DNA of 64,000 nt. Source: Aurantiacibacter gangjinensis (GTDB taxonomy: Bacteria > Pseudomonadota > Alphaproteobacteria > Sphingomonadales > Sphingomonadaceae). Under the pieces are notes generated by a model. That model was not told the origin of the DNA. It searched no databases and saw only the letters and a program-made list of their open reading frames with translations. The stretch spans positions 2,065,001-2,129,000 of the forward strand of contig NZ_CP018097.1 of NCBI RefSeq assembly GCF_001886695.1, written 5' to 3'. Below, one piece after another: positions 34,726 through 43,628 of this stretch (position 1 is the first letter of the stretch; each line of letters begins with the position of its first letter). The translations under genes were made by a program, and so were the position numbers.

Positions 34726-36218
34726 GAAGCTTCCCTCACCAGTTTGCTGCGGTCGATCTTTCCATTGGGGTTGAGCGGCATGGCGTCTACCCATCGCACA
34801 TCCTGCGGTTGCATGAAATTGGGCAAGTCGCGGCGCAAGGCGGCGCGCAAAGCCTCGTCATCACCCTCCCCGCACACGACAAGGTGGATGGCGTGGCCGA
34901 GCCGCGCATCGGGAACGCCGAAAGCAACGGCCTGCTCCACCAGACCGGTGGCGAGTACAACCTCCTCGATCTCCTGCGGGCTGATGCGATTGCCCGCGCT
35001 CTTGATCATCGCGTCGCTGCGTCCGACGAAATAGAGCAGGCCATCATCGGCACGGCGGACGGTATCGCCCGACCAGACCGCCGTTCCACCAAATTCAGAT
35101 GCTGCGGGTGCTGGCTTGAAGCGCTCTGCTGTGCGTTCTGCGTCCTGCCAGTAGCCCTGTGCGACCAAAGGTCCGCAGTGGACGAGCTCTCCTTGGGGCG
35201 CGACCTCGCCGCCTTCATCGACCACCAAGATTTCCGCGAACGGTATGGCGCGGCCAATCGATGTCGGATGCGTATCGATCAACGCCGGATCGAGATAGGT
35301 CGAGCGGAACGCCTCGGTCAGGCCGTACATGGCAAAAAGCCGAGCATCCGGGAAAAGTCCACGCAGATCGCGGACAAGATCGGTGGTGAGCGCGCCGCCG
35401 CTATTGGTCAGCCGCCGCATGGAAGCGGTCGCCTCTTCCGGCCATTCCTGGTCGACCAATTGCACCCAGAGCGGCGGCACGGCAGCGAGGGTGGTGATTT
35501 CATGCCTGCCACACGCTTTGATGACGTCGCGCGGCGTCAAATAATCCAGCGGCACCACGCTGCCCCCGGCATACCAGGTCGAGAGAAGCTGGTTCTGGCC
35601 GTAATCGAAGCTGAGCGGCAGCACGGCAAGCGCCACGTCGTCGCTCTCGAGGCCGAGATAATGCGCCACGCTGACCGCGCCCAGCCACAGATTGGCGTGG
35701 CTGAGCATCACGCCTTTCGGCCTGCCGGTGGAACCGCTGGTGTAGAGAATGGCGCTCAGCGCATCGGGATCGGCCTGCGACGAGGTATCTAGCGGTTCGG
35801 CATTGCGCGCGGCCGCCAGCATTTCGCTTTCGTCAATCACCGGGCAGGACGCGTCGCCCTCCTTCAGCGAAGCGACACGGCCTGCATTGGCCACAAGCAG
35901 GCTCGCGCCGCTATCGTCCAGAATGTGCTTCACCTGCCCCCGCTTCAGCAGCGGATTGACCGGCACATGCACCAGACCGGCGCGCGCAGCGGCGAGCGGC
36001 ATGAGGCAGGTCAGCTCGCCCTTCCCCGCCCAGCTTGCCACGCGCGAACCTCTCTCGGGCACATTTGCGGCCAGCCACCCCGCCATTTGCGCCACACGCG
36101 ATCTTAAGTCCTTCCAGCTAAGCGTTTCGCCGCGTAGGACGAGCGCCGCATCCTCGTCAGCCCCGCGCATGGCGAGGTGATCGAGCGGATAGGGCGTGGG
36201 GTCTGGCGAAACGGGCAT
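34722..36218 (-). CDS. Acyl-CoA ligase (AMP-forming), exosortase A-associated
   Basis: 498 aa. ANL superfamily: P-loop AILYTSGSTGRPKGVMLSH, A5 motif MYGLTEAFRSTYLD, and the A7/A8 region WSGDTVRRADDGLLYFVGRSDAMIKSAGNRISPQEIEE, with a catalytic Lys in NPNGKIDRSKL. TIGR03098 family. It would activate a carboxylic acid onto the nearby acyl carrier protein or CoA. GGAG precedes ATG 36218. First gene of the leftward arm, 38 bp from the divergent acetyltransferase. Confidence 0.93.
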   Translation of the reverse strand: MPVSPDPTPYPLDHLAMRGADEDAALVLRGETLSWKDLRSRVAQMAGWLAANVPERGSRVASWAGKGELTCLMPLAAARAGLVHVPVNPLLKRGQVKHILDDSGASLLVANAGRVASLKEGDASCPVIDESEMLAAARNAEPLDTSSQADPDALSAILYTSGSTGRPKGVMLSHANLWLGAVSVAHYLGLESDDVALAVLPLSFDYGQNQLLSTWYAGGSVVPLDYLTPRDVIKACGRHEITTLAAVPPLWVQLVDQEWPEEATASMRRLTNSGGALTTDLVRDLRGLFPDARLFAMYGLTEAFRSTYLDPALIDTHPTSIGRAIPFAEILVVDEGGEVAPQGELVHCGPLVAQGYWQDAERTAERFKPAPAASEFGGTAVWSGDTVRRADDGLLYFVGRSDAMIKSAGNRISPQEIEEVVLATGLVEQAVAFGVPDARLGHAIHLVVCGEGDDEALRAALRRDLPNFMQPQDVRWVDAMPLNPNGKIDRSKLVREAS

Positions 36219-36256
36219 CGTGCTCCGGCAGGGGCAAAGGCAAGGACAGGGCGGCA
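36219..36256. promoter_or_regulatory. Short divergent intergenic region of the XrtA locus
   Basis: Only 38 bp separate the divergent ligase (leftward) and acetyltransferase (rightward) starts. Both arms need promoters, so these must overlap each other or lie inside the coding starts. No clear -35/-10 pair is visible; the run of AGGGGCAAAGGCAAGGACAGGG is purine-rich. Confidence 0.4.
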
Positions 36257-37228
36257 GTGACGGCGATCAGCTATCACGACACGGTTAAGGATTGCACTGA
36301 CCCTGTCTATTGGGGCGATGGCCCATTTTCCAGACATGGCTGGTTCGAATTGCTGGAAAAGGCGGGGCATCTGCCATTCCTCGCAATGGTGCGCGACGAT
36401 GAGGATACACTCCTCCTCCCACTTGAGCGCGAAGACGATACTCTCGCTCCGCTCACAAACTGGTACGTCTTCACCTGGTCACCGATTGGCGAAATACGGC
36501 TGATCGCGCCGCTGGTCCAGGACCTTGTCGGTCGGGCAGATCGCTTCGCGTTTCGCAAATTGCCCGAAGAGGACGGCGTGACGAAGCTGCTGGCCGAGGC
36601 GTTCGCCGATGCAGGCTGGTTCACCGATCTGCGCCGCGATGACGTGAACCATATCCTTCCCCTGGCTGGCCGCAACTACGACGAATATCTCGCCTCACGT
36701 CCCGGCCCACTCCGCAGCACCATCAAGCGCAAGGCGGCCCGGTTGGATGTCACTGTTTGCGACCGGTTCAATGCGGAGGACTGGGCTGCGTACGAAGTGA
36801 TATACTCCGCCAGCTGGAAGCCTCACGAAGGTGACCCCGCTCTACTGCGTGCTTTCGCCATTATGGAAAGCGATGCCGGCCGCTACCGCTTCGCTATCGC
36901 TCGCCATGAGGGCAGGCCCGTCGCCGCGCAATTCTGGACGGTCGACGGTGGCACCGCATACATCCACAAGCTCGCGCACCGTCGCGACGCGGATAGCCTG
37001 TCTCCCGGCACGGTGCTGACAGCAGCGCTGATGAAGCAGGTCATCGACCTAGATGCCGTAGAAATGGTGGATTTCGGCACCGGCGACGATGCCTATAAGC
37101 GCGACTGGATGGAGCAGACCCGCACCCGCTGGTCGCTCACCTGTGTTAACCCGCGGGCGCCGCGCAATTGGCCGCGCATTGCCAAGGCGCGCGCCGCCAA
37201 GCTTGTCTACGGAACGCGCGATGGCTAG
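36257..37228 (+). CDS. GNAT/FemAB-like acyltransferase (CelD/BcsL type)
   Basis: 323 aa from GTG 36257. N-terminal half GDGPFSRHGWFELLEKAGHLPFLAMVRDDE, and the GNAT-like core YDEYLASRPGPLRSTIKRKAARL ... AYIHKLAHRRDADSLSPGTVLTAALMKQVIDLDAVEMVDFGTGDDAYKRDWM, the signature of Acetyltransf_6 (BcsL/CelD) proteins in polysaccharide loci. It probably N- or O-acylates a sugar precursor, likely using the ACP encoded 9 nt downstream. Cytoplasmic. First gene of the short rightward arm. Confidence 0.85.
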   Translation: MTAISYHDTVKDCTDPVYWGDGPFSRHGWFELLEKAGHLPFLAMVRDDEDTLLLPLEREDDTLAPLTNWYVFTWSPIGEIRLIAPLVQDLVGRADRFAFRKLPEEDGVTKLLAEAFADAGWFTDLRRDDVNHILPLAGRNYDEYLASRPGPLRSTIKRKAARLDVTVCDRFNAEDWAAYEVIYSASWKPHEGDPALLRAFAIMESDAGRYRFAIARHEGRPVAAQFWTVDGGTAYIHKLAHRRDADSLSPGTVLTAALMKQVIDLDAVEMVDFGTGDDAYKRDWMEQTRTRWSLTCVNPRAPRNWPRIAKARAAKLVYGTRDG

Positions 37229-37237
37229 GGGGCGGCT

Positions 37238-37540
37238 ATGGAGACCAATCTTCCCGCCACCACCGAGCAGGCGAGCGAGACCGATCTCGTGCTGCGGCAA
37301 GTCCTCTCCGACGTGCTGGGCCTCTCGCCCGACCGCGTGGCTGCACTGGGGAGCGACACCGGCCTGTTCGGCCACCTGCCCGAACTGGACTCCATGGCCG
37401 TCGCCGGATTGCTCACCGAACTGGAAGACCGGCTCGACATCCTTATCGAGGACGACGATGTCGATGGTGAAATGCTGGAAACCTATGGCGGCCTGCTGTC
37501 CTTCCTCAACGAAAAGCGTGCAGAGACCCCTGCCGGCTGA
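37238..37540 (+). CDS. Acyl carrier protein
   Basis: 100 aa, strongly acidic. Phosphopantetheine attachment Ser in PELDSMAVAGLLTELE (DSM motif). It has a longer N terminus than AcpP. Sits between the acyltransferase and the two exosortase-associated hydrolases and faces the acyl-CoA ligase, so it is probably the carrier for the acyl or amino-acyl group added to the exopolysaccharide rather than for fatty-acid synthesis. Confidence 0.9.
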   Translation: METNLPATTEQASETDLVLRQVLSDVLGLSPDRVAALGSDTGLFGHLPELDSMAVAGLLTELEDRLDILIEDDDVDGEMLETYGGLLSFLNEKRAETPAG

Positions 37541-37546
37541 CGCTGC

Positions 37547-38206
37547 ATGCTGACCGGTACATGGCCAGCACCATCGGGCACGCAGGAATACGCCGTGTGG
37601 TTCGACGAGGATCGCGAGAAACGCCTGCTGATCGTGCCCGCCCTCTTCGACGAGGCGAACAAGCTGCGGCGTTTCACCGTCGACACGATGCGCGCGCTCG
37701 ATGGGCTTGGGGTGGACAGTTTCCTGCCCGATTTGCCGGGCACAAATGAGAGCCTCGCAGCGCTTGCGAAGCAAGATCTGGAAAGCTGGCGAGCGGCAAT
37801 GTCTGCGTCGGCAGAGCATTTTCGCGCCACGCATGTGCTGGCATTGAGGGGCGGAGCGCTTTGCGTCGATACCTCCCTGCCCAGCGCGCACTACGCGCCG
37901 GTGGCGGGCAGCAAGATTGCGCGAAACCTGCTGCGCGGGCATCTGATAGGAGAGCGCGAGGCGGGGCGGGACATGGGTCAGGATGAGGCCGTACAACAGG
38001 CGTTTACTGATGGCCTGCGGATGGGTGGGTACGATTGTTCTGCCAGCATGTGGCGCGGTATCGACGCCGCCTTGCCCGGCAACGCGCAGAGGATCTTCGA
38101 ACAAGCGGAGCTGGACGGCCCTGCCCTTTGGCTTAGATCGGAACCCGAGGCAGCGCCGAGCCAGTCCGCGCGCCTTGCCAAGCTTGTAGCAGAATGGCTC
38201 GCATGA
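37547..38206 (+). CDS. Exosortase A-associated hydrolase 2-like protein, degenerate nucleophile
   Basis: 219 aa, 6 nt after the ACP gene. RRLLIVPALFDEANKLRRF-type N terminus (here EKRLLIVPALFDEANKLRRF) and DGLGVDSFLPDLPGTNES match the hydrolase 2 family (TIGR03101-like). The expected nucleophile elbow reads LALRGGALC, with no Ser at the usual place, and I see no clear GxSxG. It may be inactive as a hydrolase, use another residue, or bind the acyl-ACP. Family assignment is moderately sure. Confidence 0.7.
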   Translation: MLTGTWPAPSGTQEYAVWFDEDREKRLLIVPALFDEANKLRRFTVDTMRALDGLGVDSFLPDLPGTNESLAALAKQDLESWRAAMSASAEHFRATHVLALRGGALCVDTSLPSAHYAPVAGSKIARNLLRGHLIGEREAGRDMGQDEAVQQAFTDGLRMGGYDCSASMWRGIDAALPGNAQRIFEQAELDGPALWLRSEPEAAPSQSARLAKLVAEWLA

Positions 38207-39000
38207 CCCGTCGCTTCCTCTCTTTCACCTGCGAAGGCGCCATCTTACAGGCGACGCTAGACGAAGCGCCCGGACCTGTCGGGTTGCTTATCGTCAGCGG
38301 CGGTAACGAGATACGCAGCGGGGCATTTGGCGGCCAAGCCGATCTTGCCAAGGCAATGCAGGCGTGCGGCTACAGCGTCATGCGCTTCGACAGGCGCGGG
38401 ATCGGGGATAGCGGCGGAGAGAATGGCGGGTTCCAAGGCTCCGCGCCCGACATTCGTGCCGCCATCGCAGCTTTTCGCGACGAGTGTCCCGCCCTCAGTC
38501 GCGTCGTAGCCTACGGCAATTGCGATGCTGCGAGCGCGCTGATGCTATCGGGCGGAGCAGGCTGCGACGGCGTTGTGCTGAGCAATCCGTGGCCCTTCGA
38601 GGCCGATGGAGAAACTGGCACTCCGCCAGCAGTGGCGCGTGCGCGCTATGCCGAACGGTTTCGGCAACCCCGCGCGCTAGGTCGCTTCGCATCGGGCGGC
38701 AAAATTTTGGCCCGCCTCTTCAAGGCCCTCCGCGCCTCGGTAGGTTCGGCACCTGCGCCATCACGGTTGATGCGCGACATGGAAAGCGCGCTGGACGATT
38801 TCGGAGGTGAGACAACAATCTTAATCTCGAGCCTCGACCGCACGGGACAGGCTTTCAATGCAGACTGGCGCGGCGATGGCCATATTGTGACGGTCGACGG
38901 AGCGGATCATGCCTTTTCGGGTCGCGAAGCACGCGCCCAACTCTACGACGCTATCGGGTCAGCCCTTCACGAACAGGCTCGCCAACTCGACATGGGTTGA
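38203..39000 (+). CDS. Exosortase A-associated hydrolase 1
   Basis: 265 aa from ATG 38203 (ATGA overlap with the preceding stop). Alpha/beta-hydrolase: LLIVSGGNEIRSGAFGGQADLA, MRFDRRGIGDSGGENGGF and the elbow VVAYGNCDAASALML, where Cys stands at the nucleophile position, as in TIGR03100 proteins. VDGADHAFSG holds the His. Perhaps a thioesterase editing acyl-ACP. Its 3' end overlaps the convergent RNA methyltransferase by 42 nt. Confidence 0.85.
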   Translation: MTRRFLSFTCEGAILQATLDEAPGPVGLLIVSGGNEIRSGAFGGQADLAKAMQACGYSVMRFDRRGIGDSGGENGGFQGSAPDIRAAIAAFRDECPALSRVVAYGNCDAASALMLSGGAGCDGVVLSNPWPFEADGETGTPPAVARARYAERFRQPRALGRFASGGKILARLFKALRASVGSAPAPSRLMRDMESALDDFGGETTILISSLDRTGQAFNADWRGDGHIVTVDGADHAFSGREARAQLYDAIGSALHEQARQLDMG

Positions 39001-40158
39001 CCAGCGGAACTGGCCGACGGGCCGCAGCTCTTCCAGCGAATAGCCCGCCTCTTTCAATTGCACGCAGTCGCGCGCCCAGCTGGATGGGTTGCAGCTGATA
39101 TAGACGACGCGCGCAACCTCGCTTTTCGCGACCTGCTCTACCTGTGTCCGCGCACCCGCACGTGGCGGATCGAGTACCACGCCATCGAAGCCCGCCAATT
39201 CCTCTGCGCGAACAGGGTTGCGGAACAGATCGCGATGGCTTGCTTCCACCGGCAATCCGGCGCGCGAGGCTGCGGCGCGGCATGCATTGATCGCGGCGGC
39301 GTCGGCCTCCGCAGCAAGAACCTGGCTGTTTCCGACCAGTGAGAGCGCAAAGGTGCCGAGGCCGGAAAACAGGTCGGCAACGCGGGCGCTGCCAGAAAGC
39401 CATTCGCGCGCCGCCCCCACCAGCGCGGCTTCGCCGTGATCGGTCGCTTGCAGGAAAGCGCCTGATGGGAAAGAAACGGGCGCGCCGCCCAGCGTGACGG
39501 TGACCGGCTCCGGCTCCCAAAACCCCTCCGCGCCGTAGCCTGCGTCCATGGTTAGCCGGGCAAGGCCCTGTTCGCGGGCGAAATCCAGCAGGCCCTCGGT
39601 TTCCTCCAGTCCATCCGGCATGAAACCCGACAGGCCAAGATCGACACCCTGATCGACCTTCGTCATCTCAATACCGATCGCGTACTTGCCGCGCAGACGC
39701 TTCAGGTAATCGCGCAGCGGCTGAACCAGCGCGAAAAGGTCCGGATGCAAGACAGGGCACTCCTGCATGTCCACCACGCGATGCGAACCGCCTTCGGTGA
39801 AGCCGGTCAGCGGGCGTCCGCCGCCATTGATGGCCTTGAGCGATGCCCGGCGACGCGACCGGGGCGGCGACATGGCAGGTTCCGCGACTTTCGCCGGTTC
39901 CAGCCCGTGCGACTGTGCCGCATGCACGACGCGACCCCGCACGAAGTCCGACAGCGCGGCGTCATCGACATGCTGCAACTGGCAGGCACCGCATTTGCCG
40001 AAGTGGCGGCACGGTGGCTGCTGATAGTGCGATCCGCGCTGGAGTGTGCCGTCCGCGAGCAGCATATCGCCCGGCGCAGCGCCTTTCACGTGCTGGCCGT
40101 CAGCCGTAATGCCATCGCCCTTTGCGGCGAGGCGGACGATTTCTCTGGGTTCGCTCAC
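38959..40158 (-). CDS. RNA (uracil-C5) methyltransferase, RumA/TrmA-like
   Basis: 399 aa. Fe-S ligands CRHFGKCGACQLQH plus ECP (C-x5-C-x2-C ... C). SAM domain with VADLFSGLGTFALSL, VVLDPPRAGA and the catalytic Cys in VVYISCNPSSWARD. It methylates U in 23S rRNA or tRNA. A short TRAM-like N terminus (EIVRLAAKGDGITADGQHVKGAAPGD) is present. The stop region overlaps hydrolase 1; the start is 4 nt into the Nnr stop region. Confidence 0.93.
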   Translation of the reverse strand: MSEPREIVRLAAKGDGITADGQHVKGAAPGDMLLADGTLQRGSHYQQPPCRHFGKCGACQLQHVDDAALSDFVRGRVVHAAQSHGLEPAKVAEPAMSPPRSRRRASLKAINGGGRPLTGFTEGGSHRVVDMQECPVLHPDLFALVQPLRDYLKRLRGKYAIGIEMTKVDQGVDLGLSGFMPDGLEETEGLLDFAREQGLARLTMDAGYGAEGFWEPEPVTVTLGGAPVSFPSGAFLQATDHGEAALVGAAREWLSGSARVADLFSGLGTFALSLVGNSQVLAAEADAAAINACRAAASRAGLPVEASHRDLFRNPVRAEELAGFDGVVLDPPRAGARTQVEQVAKSEVARVVYISCNPSSWARDCVQLKEAGYSLEELRPVGQFRWSTHVELASLFVKG

Positions 40159-41543
40159 AGGAAGCGCGCGTAGGCGAGCGATACATGGTGGGCAAGGTCG
40201 CTTGCCGAGAAAGCTGGTCCGGCGAGGCGCGCGGCCTCGGAATGGATATGCACCGCCTGCTGTGCGGCACTCGCAGCACTTTCACTTGTCGCCATGCGGC
40301 TTGCGGCGATGCCGGCCAGGACATCGCCTGTGCCTGCCGTACTGAGCCAGGCGGAGGCAGGAGGGAAGAAACGGATGCCATCGTCGCCGACGAGGATATT
40401 GTCAGCGCCCTTTGCGAGGATAGTCATGCCGGATTTCTCATGCAGCGCCCTCGCCCGAGACAGTTTGTCGTTTTCCTTGACGCCGAAGGTATCGCAAAGC
40501 GTTGCCAGCTCGCCCTCATGCGGAGTGCAAAGCAGCCGCGACGCGTCGCCTTCCAGCATTTCAGGCGTCAGAAGCGTCAGCGCATCCGCATCCAGGATCG
40601 TCGGGAGGTTTCGCCGCAGGACCGCGCGCAACAGTCGCTCGGCATCGTCCGACCGGCCCAGTCCGGGTCCGACCAGTATGGCATCGATCCGCTCGTCCGC
40701 CATTGCCGCATCGAGGCCTTCGCTGCGATGCACGACTTCGATGGGCAGCCCTTCCGGTCGCTTATTGCTGGACAGCGCCACATAGCCGGCCCCCGCGTGA
40801 AGCGCGGCCTGCCCCGCCAACACCGTCGCACCGGGCATTGCGCCGCCGACGATCAGTACCATGCCGCGCGAATATTTATGCGCGTCCGATACCGGGGCGG
40901 TGAGCGAAATGCGCTCCGACAGACGCGCCGCCGCGTCGGCCTCACCAATGCCAATATCCACCAGGACGCGGCGCCCCATCTTGGCCGAGGACGGCATCAG
41001 CCAATGCGACGGTTTCCACGCCCCCAAAGCGATCGTGCAACCATAATTCGGCAGCCCGTCATTCAGAGGCTGGCCGCTATCGCTTTCCACACCGCTTGGC
41101 ATGTCCACCGCGACGCGTTTGTCGTACTGCCCTGCCAAGTGCGCCAGCTGTGCCGCTAAATCATCGGAAAGCGGGCGCGACAGGCCCGTTCCGAACAGGC
41201 AATCGACCAATACGTGCCCATGCGCATTTGCAACCGGCGACCCGCCCCATGCCTTCGCCGCGGCGATGGCAGCTTCGGTCGCAGGCTCCATGGGCGCGAC
41301 CACGGACACGTCCACGCCGCGCTCCGCCAGTGAGCGGGCGATGACATAACCGTCGCCGCCATTATTCCCCGGGCCGCATAGAACGGTGACGCTGCGCCCG
41401 CCCGACAGCCGCCACACCCAGTCCGCGGCGCCAACTCCGGCGCGCGCCATCAGGCTGTGTTCCGTTTCGCCGCGCTCCATCAACCGCTGCTCGGCAGCGC
41501 GCATTTGCGCTGCGGTGAGGACCTGACTGCCCGGCGCCGGCAC
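40155..41543 (-). CDS. nnr: Bifunctional NAD(P)H-hydrate epimerase/dehydratase
   Basis: 462 aa from GTG 41543, which overlaps the preceding lipoprotein stop (TAGTG); the longer frame to 41834 is a shadow. The N-terminal epimerase has VTVLCGPGNNGGDGYVIARSL and VDCLFGTGLSRPLSDD. The C-terminal dehydratase has DAHKYSRGMVLIVGGAMPGA, ILVGPGLGRSDDA, TPHEGELATLC and LSTAGTGDVLAGIAA. It repairs hydrated NAD(P)H. Length is normal for the fused form. Confidence 0.95.
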   Translation of the reverse strand: MPAPGSQVLTAAQMRAAEQRLMERGETEHSLMARAGVGAADWVWRLSGGRSVTVLCGPGNNGGDGYVIARSLAERGVDVSVVAPMEPATEAAIAAAKAWGGSPVANAHGHVLVDCLFGTGLSRPLSDDLAAQLAHLAGQYDKRVAVDMPSGVESDSGQPLNDGLPNYGCTIALGAWKPSHWLMPSSAKMGRRVLVDIGIGEADAAARLSERISLTAPVSDAHKYSRGMVLIVGGAMPGATVLAGQAALHAGAGYVALSSNKRPEGLPIEVVHRSEGLDAAMADERIDAILVGPGLGRSDDAERLLRAVLRRNLPTILDADALTLLTPEMLEGDASRLLCTPHEGELATLCDTFGVKENDKLSRARALHEKSGMTILAKGADNILVGDDGIRFFPPASAWLSTAGTGDVLAGIAASRMATSESAASAAQQAVHIHSEAARLAGPAFSASDLAHHVSLAYARFL

Positions 41544-41878
41544 TACTCGGCGACCGGCAGGCGGTATCGATCCGATCCCACGCGGATTTCGACATAGCCA
41601 TCGTGATTGGTGACATCCGCCACCTGCGCGCCGTCGGCGGTCACGATACCGCGCCCCGGCACGCCGAGGTCGAAACGGCGAAACGCACCGTCGGGATGGC
41701 GGACAATCACCGTATTGCCGTCCTCGCTGCGGTGCCGCTCCATCGTGCATTCGGGTGCGAAGCCAGCGCCGCCATTCAGCGCGCATTCCACCGCGGGACC
41801 ATCGGGCGGAAGGCCGTCGCCCGGCTCCCCGCAAGCGGCAAGCGAGGCGGTGAGAAGTAACGCACTAAATATCCGCAT
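41543..41878 (-). CDS. Small lipoprotein
   Basis: 111 aa. Signal with lipobox SLAAC-G, then two Cys (VECALN, PECTME) and a short beta-rich segment ([31 protein letters not shown]). Not recognised by name; similar short lipoproteins occur next to nnr in related genomes as far as I recall. It overlaps ilvD by 14 nt and nnr by 1 nt, so it is part of that leftward unit. Confidence 0.65.
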   Translation of the reverse strand: MRIFSALLLTASLAACGEPGDGLPPDGPAVECALNGGAGFAPECTMERHRSEDGNTVIVRHPDGAFRRFDLGVPGRGIVTADGAQVADVTNHDGYVEIRVGSDRYRLPVAE

Positions 41879-43583
41879 AGATGTGGGTCTCGCTGGCAGC
41901 GCCGGGATGGGTCGTCGCGCCTTTTAGGGCCGGACCGACATTTTGCGCAAATCGCCACAGCGCGCCGGACTGGTAATCGTGCTGGCGCGCTTTCCATTTC
42001 GTCCGGCGCTGGTCGAGCACGCTCTGGTCTACTTCGAGGTCGATTGACCCGCGCTCGGCGTCGATCGCAATCGTATCGCCATCCTCTACCAGCGCGATTG
42101 GCCCGCCCGCTGCCGCCTCGGGCCCGACATGGCCGATGCAAAAGCCCCGCGTCGCGCCGGAGAAGCGGCCATCGGTGATCAGCGCCACCTTCTCGCCCAT
42201 GCCCTGCCCATACAGTGCGGCGGTGGTGGAGAGCATCTCACGCATGCCGGGGCCGCCTTTCGGCCCTTCATAGCGGATCACAATGACGCTGCCCTCGGCG
42301 ATATCGCGCGCTTCGACAGCGGCGAAAGCATCTTCCTCGCAGTCGAAAACACGCGCCTTTCCAGTGAATTGCAACCGCTTCATGCCAGCGACTTTCACGA
42401 TTGCTCCATCCGGCGCGAGTGAACCTTTCAGTCCGACGACGCCGCCCGTCGGGGTGATTGGCGTCCTGATATCGTAGATGACCTTTTGGTCCGGGTTCCA
42501 CGTGATCTCGTCGATATTCTCGCCCAGCGTTTTGCCCGTCACCGTCATCGGTTCGGGATCGAGGAAGCCGCCATCCAGCATCGTTTTCATCAGCATATAA
42601 ACGCCGCCTGCCTCATGCATGTCCTTGGCGACATACTTCCCACCGGGCTTCAGGTCCGCAATGTAAGGTGTTGATTTAAATATCTCCGCGACGGCAAACA
42701 GGTCGAAATCGATCCCACATTCACTGGCCATGGCCGGCAAATGCAGCGCGGCATTGGTCGAGCCGCCCGTCGCCGCCACGACGCGCGCGGCATTCTCGAA
42801 TGCGGCGCGCGTGCAGATATCGCGCGGGCGGATATTGCTGGCGAGCAATTCCATCACCTGCTTGCCTGCGGACACGGCGATTTCCTCCCGGCTGCGATAA
42901 GGCGCAGGGGCCATATTTGAATTTGGCAGGGAGAGACCGATCGCCTCGCCTACGCAAGCCATGGTGTTGGCGGTGAACTGCCCGCCGCATGCGCCGTGAC
43001 CGGGGCAGGCGACCTTCTCCAGAGCAATCAATTCCTGCAAAGGACAGTTTCCCGCTGCGTGCTGCCCTACGGCCTCGAACACGTCGACGACCGTCACATC
43101 CTCTCCTTTGTAGGTGCCCGGCAGGATCGACCCGCCATAGACGAAGATTGAAGGGACATTCAGGCGCAGCATCGCCATCATCATGCCAGGCAGGCTCTTG
43201 TCGCATCCGGCAAAGGTGACGAGCGCATCATAGCAATGCCCGCGCACGGAAAGCTCAACGCAGTCAGCGATCACCTCCCGGCTGACGAGCGAGCTTTTCA
43301 TGCCCTGATGGCCCATGGCGATGCCATCGGTCACGGTGATTGTGTTAAAACGGCGCGGCATGCCGCCGCCTTCCTCCACGCCGCGGCGACATATATCGGC
43401 CTGCGCATTCAGCGTGGTGTTGCAGGGCGCGCTGTCATTCCCCGCCGAGGCGATGCCGACGAACGGGCGAGCGATATCCTCCTCGGACAGGCCCATTGCG
43501 TAATAATATGACCGATGTGGCGCTCTTTCGGGTCCAACCGAAACGTGGCGGCTGGGCAATTTGGACTTATCGAACCGATTCAT
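41865..43583 (-). CDS. ilvD: Dihydroxy-acid dehydratase
   Basis: 572 aa from ATG 43583 ([26 protein letters not shown]). Fe-S dehydratase of branched-chain amino-acid synthesis. Motifs: [33 protein letters not shown] and [15 protein letters not shown] supply the cluster Cys; [27 protein letters not shown] is the C-terminal signature. [21 protein letters not shown] is intact. Length is right for the family. Confidence 0.97.
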   Translation of the reverse strand: MNRFDKSKLPSRHVSVGPERAPHRSYYYAMGLSEEDIARPFVGIASAGNDSAPCNTTLNAQADICRRGVEEGGGMPRRFNTITVTDGIAMGHQGMKSSLVSREVIADCVELSVRGHCYDALVTFAGCDKSLPGMMMAMLRLNVPSIFVYGGSILPGTYKGEDVTVVDVFEAVGQHAAGNCPLQELIALEKVACPGHGACGGQFTANTMACVGEAIGLSLPNSNMAPAPYRSREEIAVSAGKQVMELLASNIRPRDICTRAAFENAARVVAATGGSTNAALHLPAMASECGIDFDLFAVAEIFKSTPYIADLKPGGKYVAKDMHEAGGVYMLMKTMLDGGFLDPEPMTVTGKTLGENIDEITWNPDQKVIYDIRTPITPTGGVVGLKGSLAPDGAIVKVAGMKRLQFTGKARVFDCEEDAFAAVEARDIAEGSVIVIRYEGPKGGPGMREMLSTTAALYGQGMGEKVALITDGRFSGATRGFCIGHVGPEAAAGGPIALVEDGDTIAIDAERGSIDLEVDQSVLDQRRTKWKARQHDYQSGALWRFAQNVGPALKGATTHPGAASETHIYADI

Positions 43584-43628
43584 GCGAAAATCCCTTCGCA
43601 AACCGCTTGGCGGCAGCGCGCGTGGGAA

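Noticed and set aside
20632-39000. Search for PEP-CTERM sorting tails among the proteins of the window
   Set aside because: No C terminus shows a PEP motif followed by a hydrophobic helix and basic end.
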